DNA from: Kocuria turfanensis
Lineage (GTDB): Bacteria > Actinomycetota > Actinomycetes > Actinomycetales > Micrococcaceae
Assembly (NCBI RefSeq): GCF_001580365.1
Contig: NZ_CP014480.1
Coordinates: forward strand, 3,618,290-3,682,289
DNA: 64,000 nt
Direction: 5' to 3'
Within the stretch, counting starts at the first letter, position 1, and each line of letters begins with the position of its first letter. A program made the position numbers and the translations under genes. Positions 1-8,455 of the stretch are shown here, piece by piece. The notes below the pieces were generated by a model. The model made no database searches and was not told the origin of the DNA. It saw only the letters and a list, made by a program, of their open reading frames with translations.

Positions 1-27
1 CCGTGCGGGCCCGCCCCGGCCGGCGCC

Positions 28-666
28 TCAGATGGTGACGAGCCCGTCGAGGGTGCTGAAGGACACCGAGAGCAGGCCGGGCGTGCCCTCCGGGTAGCGC
101 CACTCCACCGCCAGGTCGTCCAGCGCGGTCTCCACGGGCGCGCCCAGCCACTCGGCCACCCGGTCGGGCGACCCGGCGATGCACATCCCCGCCAGGGCCA
201 CGTCGGTGATCCGCGCCTGGGACGGGTGCATCTCCGGGTCCGAGTCGAAGTGCACCATGAACGGCAACTGGGGGTCGGCGATCAGGCCCTTGACGCCGAT
301 CTGGTGCCACTCCAGGCACCGGCCGTCGGGGAACACCCGGTGGCCGGGCACCGCGTGCCGGCCCAGGCGCTGCTCGAAGGGCGCGAGGTCGTCGACCTCG
401 ACGACCCAGCCCAGCCAGCCGCCGCCGGCCTCGGAGCGGGCGCGCACGGCCCGCCCGAACGGGGCCTTCTCCGCCGCCGGGTGCTCGAGGACCTCGACGA
501 CCTCGACGTACTGGTGGTTCGTGAGGGGAAGGATCATGTTGCGGGTGCCGAAACGGGGGTGCACCCCACCCTTGACCGGCTCGATCCCCAGCTGATCGGC
601 GATGCGCTCGGTGGTGGCCGCCAGGCCCTCCGGGCGGCAGGCGTAGGACACGTGGTCGACTCTCAT
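28..666 (-). CDS. VOC-family (glyoxalase-like domain) protein
   Basis: A 212-residue cytosolic protein that starts MRVDHVSYAC, the usual first strand of a vicinal-oxygen-chelate fold with an early metal-binding His. A second half (from about residue 85, GGGWLGWVVEVDD) looks like the paired domain, and the motifs EVVEVLEHP and CLEWHQIG fit the PF13468-type glyoxalase-like family. The open frame runs 49 codons further upstream, but that part is Arg/Pro/Gly-rich and crosses the divergent regulatory region, so the ATG at 666 is preferred; its Shine-Dalgarno sequence is weak. The gene diverges from metY. Members of this family are mostly uncharacterised, and the substrate cannot be told from the sequence. 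Confidence 0.8.
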   Translation of the reverse strand: MRVDHVSYACRPEGLAATTERIADQLGIEPVKGGVHPRFGTRNMILPLTNHQYVEVVEVLEHPAAEKAPFGRAVRARSEAGGGWLGWVVEVDDLAPFEQRLGRHAVPGHRVFPDGRCLEWHQIGVKGLIADPQLPFMVHFDSDPEMHPSQARITDVALAGMCIAGSPDRVAEWLGAPVETALDDLAVEWRYPEGTPGLLSVSFSTLDGLVTI

Positions 667-805
667 GGGCTCATCGTGGCACCGTGTGACTTTCGTCTCC
701 AAATCGGTCCCCGGCGAGGTGCTCCCCGGCCCGTCCGGCCCGCGTGCGGGGCGCTCGCCGCGCCCCGGCTTGACGCCGTGTCGCTCGAATCCGGAGAATG
801 CTGTC

Positions 806-932
806 CAGGTCATGAGCGCCAGCGTCCAAGCCCCAGCTAGCTGGCCGGCAACCCTCCTCCGCGGTGGGGTGCCCTGGGTGAAGACCGGGCTCCTCGCAAC
901 CGGCGAGCGAGCAAGCGCGGGTCCTCGGTGCC
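806..932 (+). ncRNA. SAM riboswitch, SAM-IV type, upstream of metY-metX
   Basis: The segment has the SAM-I/SAM-IV core: a P1 stem GGTC (808-811) with GACC (883-886), the GCCAGCG / GCTGGC arm, the conserved GCAACCCTCC stretch (848-857) and GGTGGGGTGCC (863-873). Beyond P1 come a second hairpin (about 886-912) and GCGCGGGTCC (915-924), which is the downstream pseudoknot arrangement that separates actinobacterial SAM-IV from SAM-I. It lies just ahead of two methionine-synthesis genes, as expected for an element that lowers expression when S-adenosylmethionine is plentiful. The ribosome-binding site AAGGAG (987-992) lies about 55 bases after the aptamer, so control of translation is possible. The outer boundaries are approximate. 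Confidence 0.9.
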
Positions 933-1001
933 CGGCCGTCGCACGGCAGCACCACCACGGTCGGACACCGGACCCCTGACACCCGCAAGGAGTCTCCCGG
1001 C

Positions 1002-2393
1002 ATGTCCGAGTCCACTGCTTCCACGACCGACCGCCCCGCGACCGCGCTGCCCAGCCCGGAGCACCCGGCCGGCTGGTCGTTCGAGACCCAGCAGATCCAC
1101 GCCGGCCAGCGCCCCGATCCGGTCACCGGCTCCCGCGCCCTGCCCATCCACCAGAGCACGTCCTTCGTCTTCCCCGACGCCCAGGCCGCCGCGGACCGCT
1201 TCGCGCTGGCGGAGCTGGGGCCCATCTACACCCGCATCGGCAACCCGACCACGGAGGTCGTGGAGAACCGGATCAGCGCCCTGGAGGGCGGGGTGGGCGC
1301 CCTGATGCTCAGCGCGGGGCAGTCGGCCACGACCTTCGCGGTGCTCAACCTCGCCGGGGCGGGGGACCACGTGGTGGCCAGCCCGAGCCTGTACGGCGGG
1401 ACGTACAACCTCTTCAAGTTCACGCTGCCCAAGCTCGGCATCGAGACCACCTTCGTGACCGACCCGGACGACCCGGAGGCCTGGCGGCGGGCCGTGCGCC
1501 CGAACACCAAGGCGTTCTTCGCCGAGACCATCCCCAACCCGCGCAACGACGTCCTCGACATCGAGACGGTCTCCGGGATCGCCCACGAGCACGAGGTCCC
1601 GCTCATCGTGGACAACACGGTGGCGACCCCGTACCTCGTCCAGCCGTTCCGCTGGGGCGCGGACATCGTGGTGCACTCCGCCACGAAGTTCCTGGGCGGG
1701 CACGGCACCGCGCTCGGCGGCGTGATCGTGGACTCCGGCGCCTTCGACTTCGGCCGGTACCCGGAGCGCTTCCCCGGCTTCAACCAGCCCGACGAGTCCT
1801 ACGGCGGGCTGGTCTACGCCCAGGCCCTCGGTGCGGAGGGCGCGTTCGGGGTCAACCTCTCCTACATCCTCAAGGCCCGGGTGCAGCTGCTGCGCGACCT
1901 CGGCTCGGCGATCTCCCCGTTCAACGCGTTCCTCATCGAGCAGGGCATCGAGACGCTGTCGCTGCGCATGGAGCGCCACGTGGCCAACGCCGGGGAGGTG
2001 GCCCGCTGGCTGGAGGCGCGCGAGGACGTGCGCTCGGTGAGCTGGGCGGGGCTGGAGTCCTCGCCCTGGCACGACCGGGCGCGCAAGTACGCGCCCCGCG
2101 GCGCCGGGTCCGTCCTCGGGTTCGTCCTCGAGGGCGGCCGGGCGGCCGGGGCGGCGTTCGTGGACGCCCTGACGCTGCACTCCAACGTGGCGAACATCGG
2201 CGACGTGCGCTCCCTGGTGATCCACCCCGCGTCCACCACGCACAGCCAGCTGCTGCCCGAGGAGCAGCTCGCGGCGGGGGTGGAGCCCGGCTTCGTGCGC
2301 CTGTCCGTGGGGCTGGAGAACGTCAAGGACATCCTGGCGGACCTGGAGCAGGGCTTCGCCGCGGCCGCGGCCGTGGCCGGAGGGCAGGAGTGA
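1002..2393 (+). CDS. metY: O-acetylhomoserine aminocarboxypropyltransferase (O-acetylhomoserine sulfhydrylase)
   Basis: A 463-residue PLP enzyme of the Cys/Met metabolism family that makes homocysteine from O-acetylhomoserine and sulfide in the cytosol. Visible marks are the N-terminal SFETQQIHAGQ and IHQSTSFVF segments, YTRIGNPT, and the Schiff-base Lys229 in HSATKFLGGHG. The length and the PLP-site context favour MetY over MetB/MetC. The start is ATG at 1002, with AAGGAG nine bases upstream. The stop overlaps the GTG start of metX, so the two are translationally coupled, and the SAM-IV leader above controls both. Together they form the acetylation/direct-sulfhydrylation branch of methionine synthesis. 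Confidence 0.95.
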   Translation: MSESTASTTDRPATALPSPEHPAGWSFETQQIHAGQRPDPVTGSRALPIHQSTSFVFPDAQAAADRFALAELGPIYTRIGNPTTEVVENRISALEGGVGALMLSAGQSATTFAVLNLAGAGDHVVASPSLYGGTYNLFKFTLPKLGIETTFVTDPDDPEAWRRAVRPNTKAFFAETIPNPRNDVLDIETVSGIAHEHEVPLIVDNTVATPYLVQPFRWGADIVVHSATKFLGGHGTALGGVIVDSGAFDFGRYPERFPGFNQPDESYGGLVYAQALGAEGAFGVNLSYILKARVQLLRDLGSAISPFNAFLIEQGIETLSLRMERHVANAGEVARWLEAREDVRSVSWAGLESSPWHDRARKYAPRGAGSVLGFVLEGGRAAGAAFVDALTLHSNVANIGDVRSLVIHPASTTHSQLLPEEQLAAGVEPGFVRLSVGLENVKDILADLEQGFAAAAAVAGGQE

Positions 2394-3568
2394 GCGTGAC
2401 GGTGCTGCGCGGGGCCGGCGCGGACGTGCGCGAGGACGGCGTGCCGCGGCACGCCGAGATCGGCACCCTGGAGCTGGAGTCCGGCTTCCGGCTGCCGGAG
2501 GTCCGGCTCGCCTACGAGACCTGGGGCGTGCTCGCCCCGGACGGCTCCAACGCGGTGCTCGTGGAGCACGCCCTCACCGGGGACACCCACGTCGCCGCCG
2601 GGCGGGCCCGGCCCGGGGCCCCGGAGGCGCAGCGGCGCGCCGCCGAGAGCGGCGGCTGGTGGGACGGCCTGGTCGGCCCCGGCGCCGCCATCGACACGGA
2701 CCGCTACTTCGTGGTGTGCGCCAACATCGTGGGCGGCTGCTACGGCTCCACCGGGCCGTCCACCCCGGCCCCGGCCGAGGTGGACCCCGAGCGCCGGCCC
2801 TGGGGCTCCCGCTTCCCCCTGGTCACCGTGCGCGACTCCGTGCACGCGGAGGCCGCCCTGGCCGACGCCCTGGGCATCGACGCGTGGCGCCTGGTCATCG
2901 GCGGGTCCATGGGCGGGGCGCGCGCCCTGGAGTGGGCGGTGACCTACCCCGAGCGGGTCCGGGCCTGCGCGGTGGTCGCCGCGTGCGCCCAGTCCAGCGC
3001 CGAGCAGCTGGCCTGGGGACAGGCGCAGAACCTCGCGATCCGCCAGGACCCGGACTTCCGGGGCGGGGACTACTACGACGGGCCCTTCCCGGTGACCGGG
3101 CTGGGCCTGGCCCGGCGGATCGCCCACATCACCTACCGCTCCGCCGACGAGCTGCACCACCGGTTCGGGCGCACCCCGCAGGCCGAGGAGCAGGTGATCG
3201 ACACCCATCCCGGGGGGCGCGGGCGCTACCAGGTCGAGAGCTACCTGGACCACCAGGCCTCCAAGCTCGCGGGCCGCTTCGACGCGAACAGCTACCTCGC
3301 CGTCAACGAGACGCTCATGTCCCACGACGTCTGCCGCGGCCGCGGCACGCTGGAGGAGGCCCTGTCGGTGACCTCGTGCGAGTGGCTCGTGGCCGCGGTC
3401 GACTCCGACCGCCTGTACCTGCCGCGCGAGTCCGACGTCCTGGCCGCCGCCCTGCCCGGGGACGTCCGGCGGCACACCCTCACGTCCCCGTCCGGGCACG
3501 ACGGGTTCCTCATCGAGGCGCCGCAGGTGGGCAAGCTGCTCGTGGAGACCGTGCTGGCCCGGCCCTGA
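2390..3568 (+). CDS. metX: homoserine O-acetyltransferase
   Basis: A 392-residue alpha/beta-hydrolase-fold acyltransferase that makes O-acetylhomoserine, the substrate of the adjacent metY. The nucleophile Ser173 sits in GGSMGGARALEW. The remaining triad residues are likely Asp338 or Asp340 (VDSDRLY) and His370 (SGHDGF), and the family segments LTGDTH and NIVGGCYGSTGP are present. It starts at GTG 2390, overlapping the metY stop by four bases, with GCAGGAG just ahead. It lies downstream of the SAM riboswitch in a two-gene operon. Acetyl rather than succinyl specificity is inferred from pairing with an O-acetylhomoserine sulfhydrylase. Confidence 0.95.
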   Translation: MSVTVLRGAGADVREDGVPRHAEIGTLELESGFRLPEVRLAYETWGVLAPDGSNAVLVEHALTGDTHVAAGRARPGAPEAQRRAAESGGWWDGLVGPGAAIDTDRYFVVCANIVGGCYGSTGPSTPAPAEVDPERRPWGSRFPLVTVRDSVHAEAALADALGIDAWRLVIGGSMGGARALEWAVTYPERVRACAVVAACAQSSAEQLAWGQAQNLAIRQDPDFRGGDYYDGPFPVTGLGLARRIAHITYRSADELHHRFGRTPQAEEQVIDTHPGGRGRYQVESYLDHQASKLAGRFDANSYLAVNETLMSHDVCRGRGTLEEALSVTSCEWLVAAVDSDRLYLPRESDVLAAALPGDVRRHTLTSPSGHDGFLIEAPQVGKLLVETVLARP

Positions 3569-3569
3569 C

Positions 3570-3590
3570 GCCCGGGCCGTGGGCCCGGGC
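3570..3590 (+). terminator. probable terminator hairpin after metX
   Basis: A perfect 9-bp inverted repeat, GCCCGGGCC / GGCCCGGGC, with a GTG loop directly after the metX stop. There is no T-tract, which is common in high-GC actinobacterial terminators. Confidence 0.45.
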
Positions 3591-3626
3591 CCGGGCGGAC
3601 GGCGCCGCGGGTGGCACACTGGTGCC

Positions 3627-4298
3627 ATGACCGACGCCCCCGCCCCGACCGGAACCGCCCCGACCGCAGCCGCCCCCCACGCCGTGTGGAGCAACGACCC
3701 CGAGGCCCGCCCCGGCACCCCGCTGCTCGTGCTGCTGCACGGCTACGGCTCGCACGAGCACGACCTCATGGGCCTCGTCCCGGAGCTGCCGGGTGAGTTC
3801 AGCGTGGCCTCCCTGCGCGCGCCCCAGCCCGTGCAGCTGGGCTTCCAGTGGTTCCCGCTCGCGGCCGACCTCAGCTTCTCCACGGAGCGCGTGGCCGAGG
3901 CGGTGGCGCCCGTGGCCGCCTGGCTGCGCGAGCGCGCCGCGGAGCACTCCAGCATCACGCTGCTGGGCTTCTCGCAGGGCATGGCGATGGCCACCTCGCT
4001 GGCGCGCACCCTGCCCGGGGAGATCGCCGCGGTGGTGGGCCTGTCCGGGTTCGTGGTGCCGGGCGAGCACCCAACCCTCGCCGACGAGCGGCTGCGCGAG
4101 CGTCCCCTGCCGATGTTCTGGGGCCGCGACCCGCAGGACCCCGTCATCCCGCAGCACCTCGTCGACAGCACGGCCGAGTGGATGCTCGAGCACGCCGACG
4201 TCATGAAGGTGCACTACACCGGGGTGGGCCACGGGATCAGCCCCCAGGAGCTGCGCCACGTGCGGGAGTACCTCACCCACGTGGTCCTGGGGGGCTGA
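3627..4298 (+). CDS. phospholipase/carboxylesterase-family alpha/beta hydrolase
   Basis: A 223-residue cytosolic serine hydrolase of the Abhydrolase_2 type (the YpfH/carboxylesterase group). It has [10 protein letters not shown] for the oxyanion-hole strand, the nucleophile in GFSQGMAMA, Asp in DPQDPVIP and His in GVGHGISP. The family acts on short-chain or acyl esters; the natural substrate is unknown. The ATG at 3627 is used because a CACACT hexamer (3615-3620) ends six bases before it and no Shine-Dalgarno is seen, which suggests a leaderless transcript. The gene converges with the S4 gene, only ten bases apart at the 3' ends. Confidence 0.85.
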   Translation: MTDAPAPTGTAPTAAAPHAVWSNDPEARPGTPLLVLLHGYGSHEHDLMGLVPELPGEFSVASLRAPQPVQLGFQWFPLAADLSFSTERVAEAVAPVAAWLRERAAEHSSITLLGFSQGMAMATSLARTLPGEIAAVVGLSGFVVPGEHPTLADERLRERPLPMFWGRDPQDPVIPQHLVDSTAEWMLEHADVMKVHYTGVGHGISPQELRHVREYLTHVVLGG

Positions 4299-4308
4299 CC
4301 GCGGACGC

Positions 4309-4551
4309 TCAGCCGCCGGCGGTGATCCGGACGGCGGCGCCCCCGGTCGAGACCACGTCGCCCGGGTGCAGCTGCCGGCCGCGCCGGGTCTCGACCTCGC
4401 CGTTGACGCTCACCTGCCCCTCCTCCACGAGGGAGCGGGCCTGGGCGCCGTCCTCGGCGAGGTTGGCCAGCTTGAGCGCCTGGCCGAGCCGGATCATGTC
4501 GTCGCGGATGGGCAGGTCGTCGGTGTGCCGGGGCGTCGGGGAGCTCGTCAT
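4309..4551 (-). CDS. small S4-domain RNA-binding protein
   Basis: An 80-residue protein that is almost entirely one S4 domain: [16 protein letters not shown], then [28 protein letters not shown]. It resembles the YbcJ/RqcP/HslR-like stand-alone S4 proteins that bind structured RNA or ribosomal particles. The start ATG (4551) opens [12 protein letters not shown]. The gene lies between a convergent esterase and divergent glyS. The family is clear; whether it takes part in ribosome rescue (RqcP-like) or another RNA task cannot be decided here. Confidence 0.85.
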   Translation of the reverse strand: MTSSPTPRHTDDLPIRDDMIRLGQALKLANLAEDGAQARSLVEEGQVSVNGEVETRRGRQLHPGDVVSTGGAAVRITAGG

Positions 4552-4641
4552 GCTCCCAGTGTCCCAGGTCCCGGCGCCCGGCGGGCCGCGCCGGTTCCCC
4601 GCCCCCCGTTCCGCCGGTCGGCGACGGCCCCGGCGATTGGC

Positions 4642-4677
4642 TACCCTGGGTCGGGGACGCCGCCCGCGGCGTCCCCG
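4642..4677 (+). promoter_or_regulatory. candidate glyS promoter and leader hairpin
   Basis: A -10-like TACCCT (4642-4647) is followed at once by a strong inverted repeat (4652-4677, GGGGACGCCG with CGGCGTCCCC), which would lie at or near the 5' end of the glyS transcript. No T-box features are visible. This could be an mRNA-stabilising hairpin or an attenuator. Confidence 0.35.
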
Positions 4678-4785
4678 ACCGTGACGGCCGGCGACGGCCG
4701 CATCCCCGGCGCCGACCCGCCGGGCTACGCAACCCACCACGCGCGTCCGCAGCCGGCGGTCGGGCGAGAACCTGGAGTGATCCCC

Positions 4786-6168
4786 ATGGCCCCCAAGTCC
4801 ACGTTGGACAACGTCATCTCGCTGGCCAAGCGCCGCGGTTTCGTGTTCCAGGCGGGTGAGATCTACGGCGGCTCCCGCTCCGCCTGGGACTACGGGCCCC
4901 TCGGCGCCGAGCTCAAGGAGAACATCAAGCGCGAGTGGTGGCAGACCTTCGTGCGCGGGCGCGAGGACATGGTGGGCCTCGACTCCTCGATCATCCTCCC
5001 GAAGGCCGTCTGGGAGGCCTCCGGGCACGTGGCGACCTTCACGGACCCGCTGGTGGAGTGCACCTCCTGCCACCGGCGCGCCCGCCAGGACCACCTGATC
5101 GAGGCGTTCGAGGAGAAGAAGGGGCGCGCCCCGGAGAACGGGATGGCCGAGATCCCCTGCCCCAACTGCGGCACCAAGGGCCAGTGGACCGAGCCCCAGC
5201 AGTTCTCCGGCCTGCTGAAGACCTTCCTCGGCCCGGTCGACAACGAGGAGGGCCTGCACTACCTCCGGCCCGAGACCGCCCAGGGCATCTTCGTGAACTT
5301 CAACAACGTGGTCACCGCCTCGCGCAAGAAGCCCCCGTTCGGCATCGGCCAGATCGGCAAGGCCTTCCGCAACGAGATCACCCCGGGCAACTTCATCTTC
5401 CGCACCCGCGAGTTCGAGCAGATGGAGATCGAGTACTTCACCCACCCCTCGGAGGCCGGGCACTGGTTCGACGAGTGGGTGGAGGCGTGCTGGAACTGGT
5501 TCACCGACCTCGGCATCGACCCCGACCACATGCGCCGCTACGACGTCCCCGAGGACGACCGCGCGCACTACTCCGCCGGGACGATCGACATCGAGTACCG
5601 GTTCGGCTTCCAGGGCAACCCGTGGGGCGAGCTCATGGGCGTGGCCAACCGCACCGACTACGACCTCGGCGTGCACAACCAGCACTCCAACGCGGACCTC
5701 AGCTACTTCGACCAGCAGACCAACGAGCGCTACGTGCCCTACGTGATCGAGCCCTCGTTCGGGCTGACCCGCTCGATGATGGCCTTCCTGGTGGACGCCT
5801 ACACCGAGGACGAGGCGCCCAACGCCAAGGGCGGGGTGGACAAGCGCACCGTGCTGAAGCTGGACCCGCGGCTGGCCCCGGTCAAGGCCGCGGTCCTGCC
5901 GCTGTCCCGCAACGAGGACCTCTCGCCGAAGGCCCGGGACCTGGCCGCCGAGCTGCGCCGGAACTGGAACATCGACTTCGACGACTCCGGGGCGATCGGG
6001 CGCCGCTACCGCCGCCAGGACGAGATCGGCACCCCGTTCTGCATCACCGTGGACTTCGACACCCTCGAGGACCAGGCCGTGACCATCCGCGAGCGGGACG
6101 CGATGACCCAGGAGCGCGTGGCCCTCGACCAGGTGAAGTCCTACCTGGCCGGGAAGCTCGTCCGCTGA
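4786..6168 (+). CDS. glyS: glycyl-tRNA synthetase, single-chain type
   Basis: A 460-residue class II synthetase of the homodimeric (alpha2) kind that charges tRNA-Gly. It starts [18 protein letters not shown], with GGAG eight bases before the ATG. Visible features are [13 protein letters not shown], a zinc-type pair of Cys-x2-Cys clusters (CTSC near residue 88 and CPNC near 126), class II motif 2 (FRNEITPGN and [10 protein letters not shown]) and motif 3 ([11 protein letters not shown]), followed by the anticodon-binding C-domain. The open frame continues upstream in a non-coding-like sequence, so the internal ATG is chosen. The stop overlaps the next ATG (TGATG). Confidence 0.97.
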   Translation: MAPKSTLDNVISLAKRRGFVFQAGEIYGGSRSAWDYGPLGAELKENIKREWWQTFVRGREDMVGLDSSIILPKAVWEASGHVATFTDPLVECTSCHRRARQDHLIEAFEEKKGRAPENGMAEIPCPNCGTKGQWTEPQQFSGLLKTFLGPVDNEEGLHYLRPETAQGIFVNFNNVVTASRKKPPFGIGQIGKAFRNEITPGNFIFRTREFEQMEIEYFTHPSEAGHWFDEWVEACWNWFTDLGIDPDHMRRYDVPEDDRAHYSAGTIDIEYRFGFQGNPWGELMGVANRTDYDLGVHNQHSNADLSYFDQQTNERYVPYVIEPSFGLTRSMMAFLVDAYTEDEAPNAKGGVDKRTVLKLDPRLAPVKAAVLPLSRNEDLSPKARDLAAELRRNWNIDFDDSGAIGRRYRRQDEIGTPFCITVDFDTLEDQAVTIRERDAMTQERVALDQVKSYLAGKLVR

Positions 6169-7154
6169 TGAGCGCCGCGCTCACCCTGCGCCCCTGGCGC
6201 GACGGCGACGACCTGCGGCTGCTGGAGGTGTGGCCGGACCCGGAGACCCCGCAGGCCGCCGCGTTCCGCGCCGTGCTGCGCCCCGACGCCGACGCCCCGT
6301 GGTCGCGGACCGTGGTCGCGGAGGACGCCGGGGTGCCGGTGGCCGCCGGAACCGTCTACGAGTCGGCGCTGCACCCCCTGCGGCTGTGGGTCTACGTCGA
6401 GGTCGCCCCCGACCGCCGTGGCGAGGGGATCGGCCGGGCCCTGCTGGGGCGGTTGCGCGCCGAGGCCGCGGGCTCGCCCTCGGGCGTGCGGGCGCTGCGC
6501 ACCAAGGCCGAGCCCGGCTCGGCGGGGGAGCGGTTCGCCCGCGCGGCCGGCCTGGAGCCCGTCCAGGTCTCCACGGTGGTGCGCGTCGGCGCCGGGGCGC
6601 TGCCGCTGCAGCCGCTGCGCGAGCACCCCGACGGCACGCCGGCCCAGGCCGTGGAGGACCTGGCCACCGGCTCCGTGGAGCTCACCCGGGCGCTGTGGGA
6701 GTTCTACCGCTCCGTGCACGCCTGGGACGAGCCGGCCGAGCTGCCGATCGGGCGGGTCAACCAGCTGTTCCTCTCCGACGCCGCGCACGCGTACGGGGCC
6801 GTGGTGCTGCGCAACGGCGTGGCGGCGGGGGAGCGGGGGCGGATCTCGGCCTTCGCCGTCAGCTACCGCCCGGTCGAGCTGGACGCCGCCCCCGGCGGCG
6901 ACCCGGGCCCGGCCGCGGGACGGACGGCCGAGGACGCCCCGGCGCACGTGGTGCTCGGCTGGGCCCCGGGGGACGCCGCGGCGGGACCGGCGCTGGAGCG
7001 GCTGCTGGCGCTGCTGGCCCACCAGCATCCGGTGCAGTTCCAGGTGGACGGGTCCATGGCGCCGCTGACCGCCGTCGTCGAGAACCTGCTCGCCGCCGGC
7101 GCGGCCACGGTCGTGGAGACCACCGTGGTCCTCGCGGAGCCGCCCGCCGCCTGA
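6168..7154 (+). CDS. two-domain GNAT-family N-acetyltransferase
   Basis: A 328-residue protein with an N-terminal GNAT fold. LTLRPWRDGDD opens strand 1 and VYVEVAPDRRGEGIGRALLGRL (about residues 72-93) carries the acetyl-CoA loop of the R/Q-x2-G-x-G/A type. The C-terminal half (from about residue 150) resembles a second, degenerate GNAT-like domain without a clear pyrophosphate loop. It overlaps glyS by one base (TGATG), so it is probably co-transcribed. The acceptor substrate is unknown. A 15-bp terminator hairpin follows. Confidence 0.75.
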   Translation: MSAALTLRPWRDGDDLRLLEVWPDPETPQAAAFRAVLRPDADAPWSRTVVAEDAGVPVAAGTVYESALHPLRLWVYVEVAPDRRGEGIGRALLGRLRAEAAGSPSGVRALRTKAEPGSAGERFARAAGLEPVQVSTVVRVGAGALPLQPLREHPDGTPAQAVEDLATGSVELTRALWEFYRSVHAWDEPAELPIGRVNQLFLSDAAHAYGAVVLRNGVAAGERGRISAFAVSYRPVELDAAPGGDPGPAAGRTAEDAPAHVVLGWAPGDAAAGPALERLLALLAHQHPVQFQVDGSMAPLTAVVENLLAAGAATVVETTVVLAEPPAA

Positions 7155-7170
7155 GCGCCCGTGGCACGGG

Positions 7171-7204
7171 CCGGGCCCCGGGACCATCCGGTCCCGGGGC
7201 CCGG
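7171..7204 (+). terminator. strong terminator hairpin after glyS-GNAT
   Basis: A perfect 15-bp inverted repeat with a four-base ATCC loop (left arm 7171-7185, right arm 7190-7204), located 17 bases after the GNAT stop. The T-tract is lacking, as is usual at this GC content. Confidence 0.7.
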
Positions 7205-7234
7205 TCCGTCGGCCGTCCGTGAGAGAATTCCCCG

Positions 7235-8425
7235 GTGATGGATACGCGACCGACCGACACCCTGCCCGGGCCCGCCCGGCTCGACCTGCCGCCGCTGCAG
7301 CTGGGCGGCCTCACGATCGACGTGCCCGTGGTGCTGGCCCCCATGGCCGGGGTGACCAACAAGGCGTTCCGCCGGGTGTGCCGGGAGTACGGCGGCGGGC
7401 TCTACGTCACCGAGATGGTCACCGCCCGCGCCCTCGTGGAGCGCCGGCCCGAGTCCATGCGGATCATCGACCACGACCCGGACGAGACCCCTCGCTCCAT
7501 CCAGATCTACGGGGTGGACGCCGTTCACGTGGGCCGGGCCGTGCGCATGGTCGTGGAGGAGGACCGGGCCGACCACGTCGACCTCAACTTCGGCTGCCCC
7601 GTGCCCAAGGTCACCAAGCGCGGGGGCGGGTCGGCCCTGCCCTGGAAGACCGACCTGTTCACCGCGATCGTGCGCACCGCCGTGGAGGAGGCCTCCCGCG
7701 GCGGCGTCCCCGTGACCGTCAAGATGCGCAAGGGCATCGACGACGCCCACCTCACCCACCTCGAGGCCGGCCGGATCGCCCGCGACCTCGGCGTCGCGGC
7801 CGTGTCCCTGCACGGGCGCACCCTCGAGCAGCACTACTCCGGGACCGCGGACTGGAACGCCATCGCCGAGCTGCGCGAGGCCCTGCCCGACGTGCCCGTG
7901 CTCGGCAACGGGGACATCTGGAGCGCCGAGGACGCCGTGCGCATGGTCGAGCAGACCGGTGTGGACGGCGTGGTCATCGGCCGCGGCTGCCAGGGCCGGC
8001 CCTGGCTGTTCGGGGACCTGCAGGCCGCCTTCGAGGGCCACCCCGACCGCTTCCGGCCCGGGGTCGCCGAGGTCGCCCGCACGATCTACCGGCACGCGGA
8101 GCTGCTCGTCGAGATGTTCGGCGACGAGGCCAAGGGGCTGCGCGACATCCGCAAGCACGTCGCCTGGTACTTCAAGGGCTACCCGGTGGGCGGGGAGCTG
8201 CGCGCGCGGATGGCCCAGGTGCCCGACCTCGCCACCCTGCGCGAGCTGCTGGCCGAGCTCGACCTCACCGTCGGCTACCCGGGTCCGGCGGTGGAGGGTC
8301 CGCGCGGACGGGCCGGCTCGCCCAAGCGGCCGCACCTGCCGCAGGGCTGGCTGGACTCCCGCGAACTGGGCGACGCCGAGCGGCTGGGCCTGGTCGCGGC
8401 GGAGCTCGACGTCTCCGGCGGCTGA
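7235..8425 (+). CDS. dusB: tRNA-dihydrouridine synthase (DusB type)
   Basis: A 396-residue FMN-dependent TIM-barrel enzyme that reduces uridine to dihydrouridine in the tRNA D-loop. Family marks are VVLAPMAGVTNKAFRR, SIQIYG, the active-site Cys in LNFGCPVPKVTKRGGG, VKMRKGID, SLHGRTLEQ and the FMN-phosphate site NGDIW / GVVIGRGCQGRPWLF. GTG (7235) or ATG (7238) can start it. dgt follows 30 bases later on the same strand, an arrangement common in actinobacteria. Confidence 0.93.
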   Translation: MMDTRPTDTLPGPARLDLPPLQLGGLTIDVPVVLAPMAGVTNKAFRRVCREYGGGLYVTEMVTARALVERRPESMRIIDHDPDETPRSIQIYGVDAVHVGRAVRMVVEEDRADHVDLNFGCPVPKVTKRGGGSALPWKTDLFTAIVRTAVEEASRGGVPVTVKMRKGIDDAHLTHLEAGRIARDLGVAAVSLHGRTLEQHYSGTADWNAIAELREALPDVPVLGNGDIWSAEDAVRMVEQTGVDGVVIGRGCQGRPWLFGDLQAAFEGHPDRFRPGVAEVARTIYRHAELLVEMFGDEAKGLRDIRKHVAWYFKGYPVGGELRARMAQVPDLATLRELLAELDLTVGYPGPAVEGPRGRAGSPKRPHLPQGWLDSRELGDAERLGLVAAELDVSGG

Positions 8426-8455
8426 GCCGCCCTCCCCGACCAGAGAGGACCGGGC

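Noticed and set aside
28..813. Longer 261-codon form of the VOC protein
   Set aside because: The first 49 codons are Arg/Pro/Gly-rich, overlap the divergent control region and lack homology-like character. ATG 666 begins the domain directly.
4552..4785. T-box leader before glyS
   Set aside because: No specifier-loop pattern and no T-box sequence (TGGNACC-type) was found; only a single GC hairpin is present.
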